Positions 1-11,169 of a stretch of 64,000 nt of DNA are shown in pieces. The position numbers and the translations under genes were made by a program. Below the pieces are notes generated by a model, which worked only from the letters and a program-made list of their open reading frames with translations, searched no databases and was not told where the DNA came from. Position 1 is the first letter of the stretch. Each line of letters starts with the position of its first letter. This DNA is from Rhabdophis nuchalis (lineage: Eukaryota > Chordata > Lepidosauria > Squamata > Natricidae): positions 83,763,375-83,827,374 of the forward strand of contig CM077644.1 of NCBI GenBank assembly GCA_039707465.1, read 5' to 3'.

Positions 1-1860
1 ACCCCTGAGGAACCCCACATAAGAGAGGCCTCGAGGTCGACCTCTGCCCTCCCGTCAACACATATTGCGACCGACCAGAGAGGTAGGATGAGAACCACCG
101 CAAAACGGTGCCTCCCAACCCCAACCCCCCCAGTCGGTGCAATAGGATACCATGGTCGATGGTATCAAAAGCCGCCGAGAGGTCTAATAGGACTAGGATA
201 GAGGAATAACCTCTATCCCGCGCCCTCCAGAGATCATCAACCAACGCGACCAATGCCGTCTCGGTGCTGTGACCGGGTCGGAAGCCGGACTGGCGCAGGT
301 CTAGATAATCAACTTCCTCCAGGTGTCGCGGAAACTGTTGGGCTACCACACTCTCGACAACCTTCACCAAAAAGTGAAGGTTGGAGACCGGACGATAGTT
401 CTCTAATAAAGCTGGGTCCAGGGATGGCTTCTTGAGGAGGGGCCTCACTACCGCCTCTTTCAAGACGGCAGGCAAGGACCCCTCACTCAAAGATGCGTTG
501 ACAATGCCCTGGAGCCAGCCTCGTGTCGTCTCCCAGGATGCCAGTACAAGCCAGGAGGGACACGGGTCCAATAAACATGTGGTCGCCCTAAGTTTCCTTG
601 ACAACCTGTCCATATCCTCGGTGGTAACAAAGTCAAACTCCTCCCAAGAAGGAACCTCAAGACTAGTCTCGGACAGTCCCACAGGACCACTGTCGATGGA
701 GGGTAGCTCATTCCGAATCCGAGTGATTTTCTCCTGCAGATAAATCCCAAATTCCTCTGCTCGCCCTTGCAGAGGGGCTTCCCGCGGCCTCTGATGAAGG
801 AGGGAGCGGGTCACCCCAAACAGGGCGGCAGGGCGGTTATCTGCGGATGCAATAAGGGTGGCACAATACTCACGTTTGGCCACCCTTATCGCCACTAAGT
901 AAGCCCTAATATGGGTTCTCACTAGTGTTCGGTCGGCTTCGGAGCGAGAGGATCTCCATCTGCTCTCTAGGCATCTCTTGTGGCGTTTCATCCCCCGAAG
1001 CTCCTCGGTAAACCAAGGAGCCTGGGTGATTCGCCGCCGCAAGAGAGGCCGCAAGGGCGCGACTCGGTCCAAGGCCCCCGCAGCCGCACTTAACCATGCG
1101 GCCACTAGGTCCTCAGTCGAGTCGCGGGGCAGGGTCACAGGAATTGGCCCAAGCTCCCTCTGGAACCTTTCCGGGTCCATTAGAAGCCTGGGGCGGAACC
1201 ATATAGGAATATCCGGTTCCGCCTCCCCGCGGTGAGGTGTAGCGATTGGAAAGTCCAGCCGAAGGAGAGCGTGATCTGTCCATGACAAGGGAGTGATGGC
1301 TAGGTCCCCTATTCCCAGATCACAACTCCACTGTCCCGAGACAAAGATGAAATCCAGTGTGTTTCCTCCCTCGTGAGTGGGGCCTAAAACTACCTGGGTC
1401 AGGTCCATGGCCATCATGGAGGCAGGGCTGTTGTTGCATAGCGAGGAGCCAGGTATACAACTAACATGCCCAACTGCCTCCCTAGGCCCCATCTCACGCA
1501 GAGAGATTCACACCCGGTTGTCTGAGGGACTGTGGTCTCCTTCGGTTCAAGACCTTCCTTTACGATAATCGCCACCCCCCCACCCCTCCCTAGGGCCCTT
1601 GGCTGATGGAAGGCACGGTAACCTGGTGGGCACATGTCCACGAGGGGCATACCCCCTTCGTGGCCCAACCAGGTTTCCGTTATACCCACCAGGTCCGGGT
1701 CCCCCTCTGACACAAAGTCACAAATGAGGGGGGCTTTTTGAACCACGGACCTGGCGTTGCATAACATCAGCCTCGGGCCCCGGGTCTGTGATTCCTGCCC
1801 ACCTAGTCTGCGATGGGAGAGCGGAGAGTTGGAGCACGTGACCGTCTGAATCCTGTTGAT
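1..1860 (-). pseudogene. L2-clade LINE ORF2 fragment (endonuclease plus start of reverse transcriptase)
   Basis: Read on the minus strand this is about 1.86 kb of a non-LTR retrotransposon ORF2. From 1800 down to about 1250 it encodes an APE-type endonuclease: LMLCNARSV, then GITETWL, and the catalytic-type SWTDHALLRLDF near 1300-1265. A linker follows, and from about 410 down the reverse transcriptase begins with NYRPVSNL, QSGFRPGHSTETALV, LLDLSAAFDTIDH and GVPQG at the window edge. LDLSAAFDTIDH and HST-type motifs point to the L2 clade rather than CR1. The frame breaks near 1415, where the endonuclease frame runs into a stop after LPP and continues in another frame, so the copy is dead. It is 5'-truncated near 1860 and continues beyond the left edge. 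Confidence 0.85.
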
Positions 1861-2229
1861 CATAAATAATGAAAGGTATAATAATAATATACTATACAAT
1901 GTGATTTAGGCATTTTATGACTGTGGGAAAATATCTTGGTATATTCGTCTGTAATTACAAGAATTATAGTACCGCCAAAATCTAATAAAAATGAATCTGC
2001 ATTAATTGTTAGCATGGCTCTCCCTGTAAATCAGGTTTACTTCCCCCGTTACCAGAAACTATGATGATCTAGGTATTAAATACTAATGACTACTGTACTG
2101 TTATTAATATTTAAATGTGCTCTACTGTGTATAAAAACATATTCAGATATCCTACCTGAACAAAAAGCAACAGAACACAGAGATAGTCTTTGGATTTAGG
2201 CACTGATTAAAACCAAAATTCCCTTTTCA

Positions 2230-2330
2230 ACTTTTTGTTTTGTTTTGTTTTAAAGCAATTTTATTGGGTTTTACAGTATTTTTGGGAAAAGGGGTAAAAT
2301 AGGGTAATATATAAACATTTTAGTGGCTTC
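2230..2330 (-). mobile_element. Possible LINE (L1-like) 3' end with (AAAAC)n tail
   Basis: On the minus strand the sequence ends in CAATAAAATTG followed by a tail of AAAAC repeats (plus-strand GTTTT repeats at about 2238-2252). This form fits the 3' end of a LINE, probably the same insertion as the ORF1-like frame at 2841-3038. The assignment rests on form only; no diagnostic protein is present here. Confidence 0.35.
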
Positions 2331-2472
2331 CATGTGAAGGATGTTGGTCACCTCCGATACTTCATAAAAATTCAAAATTTAAAAAAAGAAAATAATAGGC
2401 AAAAGATACTTTATACTACTATAACCTGTGAAAAGGGATGGCAGGAAAAACAAATGATTGAATGTATGCATG

Positions 2473-2475
<3 letters not shown>

Positions 2476-2557
<82 letters not shown>
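2476..2557. repeat. (TA)n microsatellite
   Basis: About 41 uninterrupted TA units. Apparent open frames across it that encode alternating Ile-Tyr are artefacts. Confidence 0.97.
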
Positions 2558-2559
<2 letters not shown>

Positions 2560-2611
2560 TGGCATAGCTGGCTTCGGGGATTTTCCCGTGTATAAGGCAT
2601 AGAAAAGTTGT

Positions 2612-2648
2612 TGCAACGTTTCGACAAGATCTCACTTGTCATCATCAG
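2612..2648 (-). ncRNA. Degenerate hammerhead-like motif
   Basis: On the minus strand CTGATGA (2648-2642) is followed by an extra T, a 6-bp hairpin GACAAG/CTTGTC (2640-2635 with 2628-2623, loop TGAGAT), then GAAA and CGTTGCAA. This is the hammerhead core order, but the extra base before stem II, a stem III reduced to ACGT and a stem I of only about 3 bp make it a doubtful ribozyme. Similar motifs with an extra base are known to me from terminal repeats of Penelope-like elements; that link is inference. The flanking (TA)n on both sides parallels the main satellite. Confidence 0.35.
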
Positions 2649-2840
2649 GCAGGCTTGTGTCTGTGAGTGACACAAGCCTGCGAGTGACACAAGCCTCACA
2701 GACACAATATATATATATATAAAATATATATAATATTTTAACATGCATACATTCAATCATTTGTTTTTCCTGCCATCCCTTTTCACAGGTTATAGTAGTA
2801 TTTTCAATATCTATTCATTTCTGAGATCTGAGTCTCTTTG

Positions 2841-3038
2841 CTATTGTTTCTTCTTTCTCTTTCCTGCTAGTGGCGGGGCCATAGCCCCTCCCGTTACCTC
2901 TTCTTCGTCTTCCAGGAGTGGGGAATGTTTCTTAAGAAAGGCCTCAGCCTCTTCTACCATTTTAACTCTTCCCCCTTCCCAGAACATCAACATTCCTTCA
3001 AGCATTAGCCATTTGAACCAAATCCCTTTTTTAAACAA
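2841..3038 (-). pseudogene. Possible L1 ORF1 C-terminal remnant
   Basis: The minus-strand frame of 65 residues contains GIWFKWLMLEGMLMFWEGG and VEEAEAFLKKHSPLLE, a layout like the C-terminal domain of vertebrate L1 ORF1 proteins, in which a K-W motif and a strand pair are followed by a V-E-A-x-x-F-L helix. It ends in a basic KRKKK stretch. No ORF2 follows directly, so it may belong to an ORF1-only derivative. The family call is from memory of the domain pattern. Confidence 0.4.
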
Positions 3039-3670
3039 TTTTTTTAGATAAAAAGGAATACTTCCTTCTTATCTCTCTAATTTTTTTGGGATTTGCTTCA
3101 AAATGGTAATCTTCTTATCTTGATTGTGAAGGTATAAAGTCAATTATTTTTTGCTTGTGCTGTTTGAATGCAAGGAATTCACTTAATAAAGCACAATTGT
3201 ATAGAGTTTGTACTTCTGTACAGGAAACATGAAATTCTTCCATCAGACCTTCTTGCTCAATGCTGCAAAGTTAGGGAAAAAGAAGGGACTGGAATATGTG
3301 AGGATGTTTGATAGTGAGGTTGGCATTCATGGTCCCATGCATCCATTCATCTAATCTATATCTGATCTTCAGACTCCAAGCAATTCATGTTTAAAGAAGT
3401 CCATAGACTAAAATGGTTCAGTCCATGAGCTTGATGATTCCAACCAAAATAAGTCTGGATGATGTAGTTGCCTTGGTAGCAATATGAAAGTGGGTTGCTT
3501 TGACGACCTTACAAAAAATGAAAGTACAAGTGATCTAAGGTTTTGGTTTGTGTTAATCTAGTCAACTGCAACATTTAATTGTCATCAAATTCAATTGCAA
3601 TATTTTTTGTGTACTAGCATATTCCTATAAGAAAGCCACACAATGTATAACTTATCTGCTGCTTATGTAG

Positions 3671-4193
3671 ACCCGTGCCAGTCCGGCTTCCACCCCGGGC
3701 ACAGCATGGAGACAGCATTGGTCGCGTTGGTGGATGATCTCTGGAGGGCCAGAGATAGGGTTATTCCTCTATCCTGGTTCTGTTAGACCTCTCAGCGGCT
3801 TTCGATACCATCGACCATGGTATCCTATTGCACTGGCTGGGGAGGTTGGGAGTGGGGGGCACTGTTTTACAGTGGTTCTCCTCCTACCTCTCCGGTCGGT
3901 CGCAATTTGTACTAACAGGAGGGCAGAGGTCGACGGTGAGGCCACTAACATATGGGATGCCTCAGGGGTTGGTCCTCTCACCCCTCCTGTTTAACATCTA
4001 CATGAAGCCGCTGGGTGAGATTATCCGTGGTTGTGGGGTAGAGTACCACCTGTACGCTGATGATACTCAGCTGTACATAGCTACCCCCAACCACCCCAAC
4101 GATGCTGTCGAAGTGATGTCCCGGTGTGTGGAAGCCGTGCGGCTCTGGATGGGAAGTAACAAACTCTGGCTCAACCCGTCCAAGACCGAGTGA
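3671..4193 (+). pseudogene. L2-clade LINE reverse transcriptase fragment
   Basis: This is a second copy of the L2 family seen at 1-1860, in opposite orientation and covering the next part of the protein. It starts at QSGFHPGHS and runs through the fingers and palm: LDLSAAFDTIDH, GGTVLQWFSSYLSGRSQ, PQGLVLSPLLFNIYM and the catalytic YADDTQLYI near 4050-4077. It stops at LNPSKTE, just before the thumb. A one-base deletion near 3757 (relative to the left copy) shifts the frame, and VPQG has become MPQG. The YADD box is intact. Confidence 0.88.
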
Positions 4194-4194
4194 C

Positions 4195-4475
4195 CTTCAG
4201 GGAAGCCTCCTGAGGGCTCCTAAACACAGTGGAGGGCTAAAACCAGCCCTACAGGGAAACTGGAAGTCTGTTCCGGAAGTTCCGGTTTGCCCGTAGGGCT
4301 GTTTTTTTGTGCTCCAGAGACTTCAGGGAAGCTCCTGAAGCCTCCAGAGAGAGAAAAATGACCTCAGAAGAAGGCTAAAGTCAGATGGGCAGTGCACGCA
4401 TGCACGCTGGCGAGCTGACAGGGCAAGCCTCATGTACCCTGACAAATGGCTCATGTATGCCATAGGTTCGCCAAC
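4195..4475. repeat. Unclassified GC-rich repeat fragment
   Basis: It follows the L2 fragment directly and is much more GC-rich than the surroundings, with repeated CTCC and CTTCAGGGAAG blocks (near 4196 and 4320) and a GCCATAGGTTCGCC stretch near 4459. I think it is a dispersed repeat, possibly part of a hAT-type element, but could not identify ends or target duplications. Confidence 0.35.
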
Positions 4476-4693
4476 ACGGATATAGATAAACTTCTTTAAA
4501 GGTGGTTCTTATGGAAAAGCACATCATCGCAGGCTCCATATTGAAGTCACTGAAAAAGGATTAGAATCATAAAAGCTGTCTAGAATGAATATGACCACAT
4601 GTATTTATGAACTTGTTTGGCTTTTAAAAATGCAAGGAAGCAACACAATTGAAAGCTTGTTCATCTGTATCCCAGACATTTCTCCATTTGTAG

Positions 4694-4867
4694 CAGAGGT
4701 GGTATTCTGCTGGTTCGACCCCATTTGGCCAAAGCGGTAGTGGCGGTGGCAGGAGGCTCTGCTCACCTGCCCAGACGTCATCACAAATGCTCTTTGCATG
4801 CGCAGAAGCACCGCGTGAATGCTCCCGGTTCTGAACCGGTAGCAAAGGTAAGAAGATTTCATGCCTG
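4694..4867. mobile_element. hAT-type short non-autonomous element
   Basis: It starts CAGAGGTGGTATTC and ends in ATGCCTG. The flanking 8-mers ATTTGTAG (4686-4693) and ATTTATAG (4868-4875) match at 7 of 8 positions, the 8-bp duplication typical of hAT transposons. Inside is the GGTTCTGAACCGGTAGC motif shared with the elements at 9735, 45577 and 63640. No transposase is encoded. Confidence 0.65.
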
Positions 4868-4875
4868 ATTTATAG

Positions 4876-6064
4876 CTATATTTTCTGTTTCAGCAATCAC
4901 TAAAACCAACAAGATGCCTTCATTGTTTATTTCAGTAGAAATGTAAAACCTTTCTGGAAGCCTTTTTTTAAGGCTTTATCAATAGATATTCTCTTCACCG
5001 GATGCTTTTTTTGGAGTCAAAAGCCTCATAAACCACCTCTTTTAAAAGTTACACTGAGCTGAAATCCCTCATTCATTTCCCCCTTTTTTTCATTATAGGC
5101 AGAAAAGTTTTCTAATTCGTTTGGTGTCTCCCTATTCCTTAAGGCGTGAGGTATCTACTAACATAACTCATTAAAGCTGCTAATAAAAAAAAAGGAAATA
5201 TTAGCATGCTTTGAGGAAGAAAAAAAAAGAAAGACAGAAGAACAGAAGGAAAGAAGAAAAGAAAGAAAAGAAGGCCAATTAATCAGTCTTAACATTGACT
5301 AGGGCTGGGGCAAAAGTTGAATTTTGAGCACTGGCAAAATGAGAGAGTTTAGTTATTTGTCATTTTGGTTTTATACATATTCCACATAGATAAGTTTAAA
5401 ATAAGTTCAACTATGATAAGATAACTTAAAAGTTATTCTCTAGAGTAGATTTATATATTGTCTAAACTATTTTAAGGTTAATGTAAATTACTTGGTTTAT
5501 TTCCTTGTAGAAATATTGTTATTGATTCTAAATTCTTATTTTACCCATAAAAAGAAATACAGTCACTTGTTTAAGTTGATGATGATCAACTTAAGATCGT
5601 ATGAGATCAGTGTGGATGACTTTGTTCAACCGCACCAAGGAAATGTATGTTGTTAAGATTTCTCATTCTGCTTTGAAAGCAGCAAAGCGATGGGATGAGG
5701 TCATTCTAATTTCATTAAGTTCCTCATTTCAATGAAGTGACTTTTGTCCGTATTATACATGTATTCTAGGTATTCAGACAAGACATATTGCTGAGCAAAG
5801 AACCACAGCCAGTGGTTCAATATTTAGGAGAAATTTTTATGAAAGGCATATATTCCTTGAACATCCTTGCAGAAAAACAGCCTTTTCAAGATTTGGATAT
5901 TTGTACCAAATAGTTTATTTCCCCCTTTATTATGGAAAATTTTGCCTGAATAATATGGAAACAAGGAATGATGTTAAAATGTTAAAAAAATAATAATCCA
6001 AATATCTACATTTCACCCTCAGAACTAAACTATTAATAGCAAATGCAATTATTACATAAATAAG
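4876..6064. other. No feature recognised
   Basis: AT-rich DNA with a short A/G-rich tract at about 5215-5270. I see no coding, RNA or repeat signature. Confidence 0.5.
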
Positions 6065-6415
6065 GTAAAAGTAAATGTTCCCGCGCACATGCATGCTAGT
6101 CGTTTCTGTCTCTAAGGGCGGTGCTCATCTTGGTTTCTAAGCCAAAGAGCCAGCGCTGTCCAAAGACGACTCCATGGTCATGTGGCTGGCATGACTAAAT
6201 GCAGAAGGCGCAGGGAGCACTGTTACCTTCCCACCAAAGTGGTCCCTAATTTTCTATTTGCATTTTTTACGTGCTTTAGAACTGCTAAATTGGCTGAAGC
6301 TAGGACAAGTAACGGGAGCTCATTCCATTATGCAATGCTAGGGATTCGAACTGCTGAACTGCCGACCTTCTGATTAACAAGCTCAGCATCTTATCACACT
6401 GACCCACCCTTATTA
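6065..6415 (-). mobile_element. tRNA-derived SINE, about 340 bp (snake type)
   Basis: The tRNA-like head is at the right end: the B box reads GTTCGAATCCC on the minus strand (near 6341-6352), with an A-box-like stretch upstream. The body is shared with copies at 38718-39036 and 43216-43565. Markers of the family are the plus-strand phrases CCAAAGAGCCAGCGCTGTC and CATGACTAAA. The plus-strand frame 6182-6373 is not a gene. Confidence 0.8.
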
Positions 6416-6899
6416 CATAAATAGAATAATCTTAAAACTGTTCAGCATTTGGTAATAATAACCCCAGATTTGCTCTGTATATGTGCTATAAAGAGTTGCT
6501 ATAATTTAAAATGAACTTAGTTTCTTTGCTTGTCTATTATGTTTCCAAGGTTATTGGGCTGCTTCTCTGTACTTCTGCTCTAGTGTACAGCATTTTACAG
6601 AGAGAACTGAAGTGTACCTAGTTGGTATTAAATACAAATTGAAGGGAATATTGGTTTTGGTGGAATATTCAAGTTTCAGTTGCTGAACACTTTCTGAAGG
6701 ACTTATGCTGTCACTTGGTTGCTGTGCCCACAAATTCTTAATTACATACATGGATAAGTCAAGAGATAGTTTCGCTCATCTATTCTTTGCTAGGATGGAT
6801 AGCAACATGTCTTAGTTTATTCTCATCTATAACAGCTGCCACACATTAGAGAATATTCAATATCTCAGCTTTGAAATGGAAGAAATAAAAACGTATACA

Positions 6900-7140
6900 T
6901 AAGAACCATAGTGGCACAGTGGTTAGAATGCAGTACTGCAGACTCCTTCTGCTGACTGCTGGCTTCCAGCAGTTCGGCAGTTCAATTCTCACCAAGCACA
7001 AGATTGACTCAGCTTTCCATCCTTCTGAGGTTGGTAAAATGAGGACCCAGATTGTCGGGGGCAATATGCTGACTCTGTAGACTGCTTAGAGGGGGCTGTA
7101 ACGCACTGAAGCGGTATATAAGTGCTATTGCTATGGTATA
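6900..7140 (+). mobile_element. Sauria-type tRNA-derived SINE
   Basis: The head GTGGCACAGTGGTTAGAATG carries the A box; GGCAGTTCAATTCTCACC is the B-box region. The body has TTGACTCAGCTTTCCATCC and AAAATGAGGACCCAGATTG, and the tail AGCGGTATATAAGTGCTATT is typical of this squamate SINE, whose tail resembles Bov-B LINEs. The copy is full length and moderately diverged. Confidence 0.88.
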
Positions 7141-7278
7141 AGCTTTATGAAAAAATAAATCCAACAAACATTGGATAAAGCAAGAATGTTCCTTCAATGA
7201 TGATACAGGAAAAAAGTGGAAGAAATGTAACTATTTTAAAAAAAATATAACATTAAATAGATATGATAAGAATATAAA

Positions 7279-7400
7279 CAGAGAGCCAGCTTAGTGTAGT
7301 GATCAACGCATTAGGCTAGAAACCTGGAGACATGAGTATAAAATCAGTCCGTCCCTCTCAGCCAATGAGAAAAACAGACAATGGCAAGTCACTTTGTCAA
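7279..7400 (+). mobile_element. tRNA-derived SINE head, decayed
   Basis: GAGAGCCAGCTTAGTGTAGTG followed by AGGCTAGAAACCTGGAGACA matches the tRNA-like head of the family seen in reverse at 58345-58560 and 62740-62935. The B box is decayed (GAGTATAAAATC). Confidence 0.6.
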
Positions 7401-7441
7401 AAAAATAATAATCCAGGGCTTTGTCAACACTGATTCAAAGA

Positions 7442-7556
7442 CAAAGGAGGAAGAAGGAGGAGGGGAATGAGGACGAGGGGGCAGAGGGAGAGCAAAGGGG
7501 AGACTGAGGGGAAGGGGGAAACTGAGGGGAAAGGGGAGAGAAAGAGAAGGAAGGGA
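7442..7556. repeat. Purine-rich (G/A) tract
   Basis: About 115 bases almost entirely G and A on the plus strand, with many GGGGA blocks. Low-complexity DNA that could adopt triplex-type structures; no other function is visible. Confidence 0.75.
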
Positions 7557-9734
7557 AACATCCACATCTACTTATAAAAAGTTATGGCAGCCTCCTTTTT
7601 TGCCATTTGATAACATACAGAAAGGCAGAAACATTAGTCTGCCGCAGAAAATAAAAGCTGTCCCTCCACACATAAGCAACATAACTGATTTGGTCTTATA
7701 TTCATTACAATGCAATCTTGATTTTCTAACTCTCCATCCACCTTGGATGTGACGGACAAAACATTATTTTGCATTTTACTTTTATATAATGGACAAAGGA
7801 TTGTTAATTCCAAAGCAGCTTGGACATTTGACATAATTTGCTTAATTTAGCCCATTAGCATAATTTTCAGAGTGATGTTTTTAGGTCCTTGGAATTACTT
7901 GATGCTGTTTTCATGAGGCAAATGATAGCAGTTGCTGCAAATGATGTAAAAATAGCAATCATGTAATTACGCAAATGACATAAATTACATCAATGATCTT
8001 AAATTGGATTTAATAGATACCCCCACCCCTAATGACCTGTTAAACTGAGGTACTACTTTATAGCTAAAATCAGCCAAGAAGCTACACTTCCCAGGAGGCA
8101 TCTTCTAGAAGAAAACTAGCAAATTATATATTGTTGTATGTAAATGTGAATATTTATACCACTTCTTTATTGGATATTAACTACTGTGCATGTATGTATG
8201 ATTGAAATACAGTGATAGATATTTCTACACCCCTAAATCCCCAAAGTTCCTTAGTTACTTCAAAAAAGAATAATTATATGGTAAGGTTAATGTTGTAACC
8301 CTGCCTGTGGCAGGAAAAGAATAATGTCATGTATATGACCCATTTTTAAAAATTCAAAATGTTCTGAAAACATAACATAACCTCATTTCTTTTCATGAGT
8401 AAAGTTTTTTCTTTCTTTCTAAAGCTCCTTCCATAGCAAATTCCTTCAGAAGAATTCAAGAAATGGTCAATTTCTCCAATTAATATTAACTGTTTCCCAA
8501 ACCACTTCCCTTTTGAGTTGGTCTTTGAGTGGCATACTTGAGACCACAGTCCCAAGAATGGATATGGCTAGGACCAAAACTTAATTCAATTGTTCTTTCA
8601 CTTTAAATTAATCTAATGAATTAATCACAGCTAATATGATTTAAATCCCCATATTTATAACATTTCCATTCGATCATATTAAACTTTATACTTCAGCTTT
8701 AACTTTTGAGGGACTTTGGGAGCCCTCAAAACTGGTTCCTGCAGATTTCCTGCCACCCCTGATTCTGCATCCTTACTTTTATGGCACATATTTTTGTCCT
8801 TGTGATGCTGAGCACAAAGAAATTATTAACTTGGGATGGTTCTCTATCAGTTGACTATCAATAAAGAGTACCCTGGGATCCATGCTATAGAGATTTGATT
8901 TCTCCATTTTGATCCAAATACATTTTCCAATAAACTGAGTGTTGGTTATTTATTAGACAGACCTCTTCCTTAGGTAAGGCTCTTTTTGAAGTAACTGAAA
9001 AGTCAACTTCACAAAGGGAACCAGAAAAAGTGACTAGGGATTGAACAACTTCAGAGCTGGTGGACTTGGCCCATCATCATCCAATGTGAAAGGAAACATG
9101 CTTCTTATCCAGTGAGTGGGTTCCATTCATTCTTCATCTAAGACCCAATCTGGTGTAGAAATTTCCACCTAGGACTAAGGAAACACAACTTCCTTCCTCA
9201 GTAATTTAAATTCCCTTTGGGTTGGTCATTCTCCTTTAGTCAAATATACTTCACAGAGTCATTGTGAGGATAAAAGAAGAAAAAGTGCTCCTTTAGCTTG
9301 TGGATAAAAGGCTGCAAATGTAACACAAAACTAAAATAATAAAATACATAGTCTAAAAATGGTCAAGGAGCTGGAACTCTGTGAATGTTGGAAGATAAAT
9401 ATAATACTTCAATAAAAGGGTGAATATGTGTGAAAGAGAGAGGAGGGGAGTCAAGATAGTGACCAAGACTGTGTAAGCAAAGCTCTCCCCCCTCCAACTT
9501 TTTTACAGGCATTGCATGTATGCTACATATAAATAAGGGTTGGGACATCAACTTTATGTTTGTGTGCTGTAATTAATAAGTTATTTTTCCTTTTTTAAAC
9601 CAGCACAACAGCATACAGTATATTTCTATGCGGTCTTGAGCTTTCTTTTGGGCCTGCAATACCTGTTGATGTCTTCAATCCATCTTTTTGGTCTATTTTG
9701 TGGATGCCTTTTATCAAGTAGGATGCATTCTATG
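7557..9734. other. No feature recognised
   Basis: AT-rich unique-looking DNA. Small frames here (for example 7634-7834 and 8346-8555 on the minus strand) have no recognisable domain or coding character. Confidence 0.5.
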
Positions 9735-9858
9735 CAGTGGTGGGTTGCCAATTTTTTTACTACTGGTTCAGGCATGTCCAGGAGGGTGGGTGGAGCCTCC
9801 TGCCGCAGTTACCATCGGTTCGCCCGATCCAGGCCGAACCGGGAACAGCGCACCTCTG
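9735..9858. mobile_element. hAT-type MITE, 124 bp
   Basis: It starts CAGTGGTGGGTTGCC and ends CACCTCTG, flanked by ATTCTATG (9727-9734) and ATTCTATT (9859-9866), an 8-bp target duplication with one mismatch. The interior has the GGTTCG...CCGAACCG palindromic core common to the snake hAT MITEs of this window. Confidence 0.75.
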
Positions 9859-10442
9859 ATTCTATTTGTTCACCTGCCATCAGCTCTTCTTGCTGTGTAA
9901 CCAGCCCATTTCCATTTCAATTCTTTTACTCTCTGGTAATAATATATGTTATTAAAAATAATAGATGGTTTCTCACATCCTGTTGTCTTTCTCTAACACT
10001 TAATGTTGCCAATAAACTAGAGACTAGGACAAACATTAGATTTGATTTCATTTTAGTTGCTTTTACACATAATAGCATGTTCCTCTTGTATTTATTTTTC
10101 CTTTTCTATCATGTAAAAATATTGCAGATGTTTTAGGCAGAAAACTCTAATGAGATGCTGCTTTGTAATAAAGTTTGGATTTGAAGACTTTAATGACATA
10201 TAATTCTGACTATGGTGAAAAGGAATCTCATCCAATATTCCCTGGATTTCTGGAATACTGCACCCAAAGGAACTGTGCCTATTACCATAAATGTTCAGAT
10301 TAGCTTTCAACATGAGTGTGAAAGGATAGTTATATATTTAGTTCATATTCCATCTTTTATGTTGTTTACTCAAGAAGCACTACTCTAAACTGTTGCTATA
10401 AGCTTGAGAAAAATCCTCACAAGTAGTATAATTTATTTATTT

Positions 10443-11162
10443 ATTTCAATTTTTATTTTAATCACATTTATATCCCGCCCTTCTCCACAAAGGACCCAGG
10501 GCGGCGCACAGGAATTTAAAAACATACAAAACAATACAATAAATACAGAATTTAAAAATATATTAAATTAAATTATAATCCTATGCTAAAATCAAATTAA
10601 AACCCCCAATTTAAAACTATCTAAATAGTCTCGACGGGAGGGTTAGGCTAGGCCGGCTTGCTGAAAAAGATGTGTCTTTAGACACTGGCGGAAGAGGCGG
10701 ACGTCCGTGATGGTACGCAATACAGGGGGTAGGTCGTTCCAAAGGGCAGGGCCCGCCACAGAGAAGGCTCTTCCCCTGGGTGTCGCCAGACGGCATTGCC
10801 CGGCTGACGGCACCCTGAGAAGGCCAACTCTGTGGGAGCGGATTGGCCGAAGGGATGTATGGGGCAGGAGACGGTCTCGCATATAACTAGGCCCCGAGCC
10901 ATGGAGCGCTTTAAAGATGGTCGTCAAAACCTTGAAGCGCACCCGAAAGACCACAGGAAGCCAGTGCAGCTCGCGCAGGATCGGTGTTATATGGGAGCAT
11001 CTAGAGGCTCCCGTAATCACCTGTGCGGCTGCATTCTGGACTAACTGTAGCTTTCAAGTGCACCTCAAGGGAAGCCCCATGTAGAGAGCATTACAGTAGT
11101 CGAGTCGGGATGTCACGAGAGCTTGAGTGACTGTGCGAAGGGCAGCCTGGTCCAGTAAATTT
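10443..11162 (-). pseudogene. L2-clade LINE 3' end (ORF2 C-terminus and 3' UTR)
   Basis: The minus-strand frame at 10643-11020 encodes the conserved L2 C-terminal domain: ITPILRELHWLPVVFRVRFK, then KALHGSGPSYMRDRLLP, PRGRAFSVAGPALWNDLPP and LKTHLF. The 3' UTR ends in the plus-strand TTATTTATTTATTT tail near 10436-10452 beside the family-typical TATATCCCGCCCTTCTCC. The 5' side is truncated near 11162. The C-terminal frame is open over about 125 codons, so the copy is fairly young. Confidence 0.88.
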
Positions 11163-11169
11163 AGGCTCA

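Larger units (their letters stand above)
2413..2801. repeat. Inverted duplication with 64-bp arms around a (TA)n plus repeat module
   Basis: The left arm 2413-2476 and right arm 2738-2801 are reverse complements over 64 bases with no mismatch that I can see. Between them lie (TA)n at 2477-2557, a 150-bp module at 2558-2705 and a second short (TA)n. The arms look like untranslated sequence of an L1-like element, because the right arm continues into an ORF1-like frame on the minus strand. Transcribed through, the arms would form a long hairpin. Confidence 0.8.

Noticed and set aside
2334..2756. Frames encoding long Ile-Tyr repeats (also 50733-51161)
   Set aside because: Produced by translation of (TA)n microsatellites in both strands.
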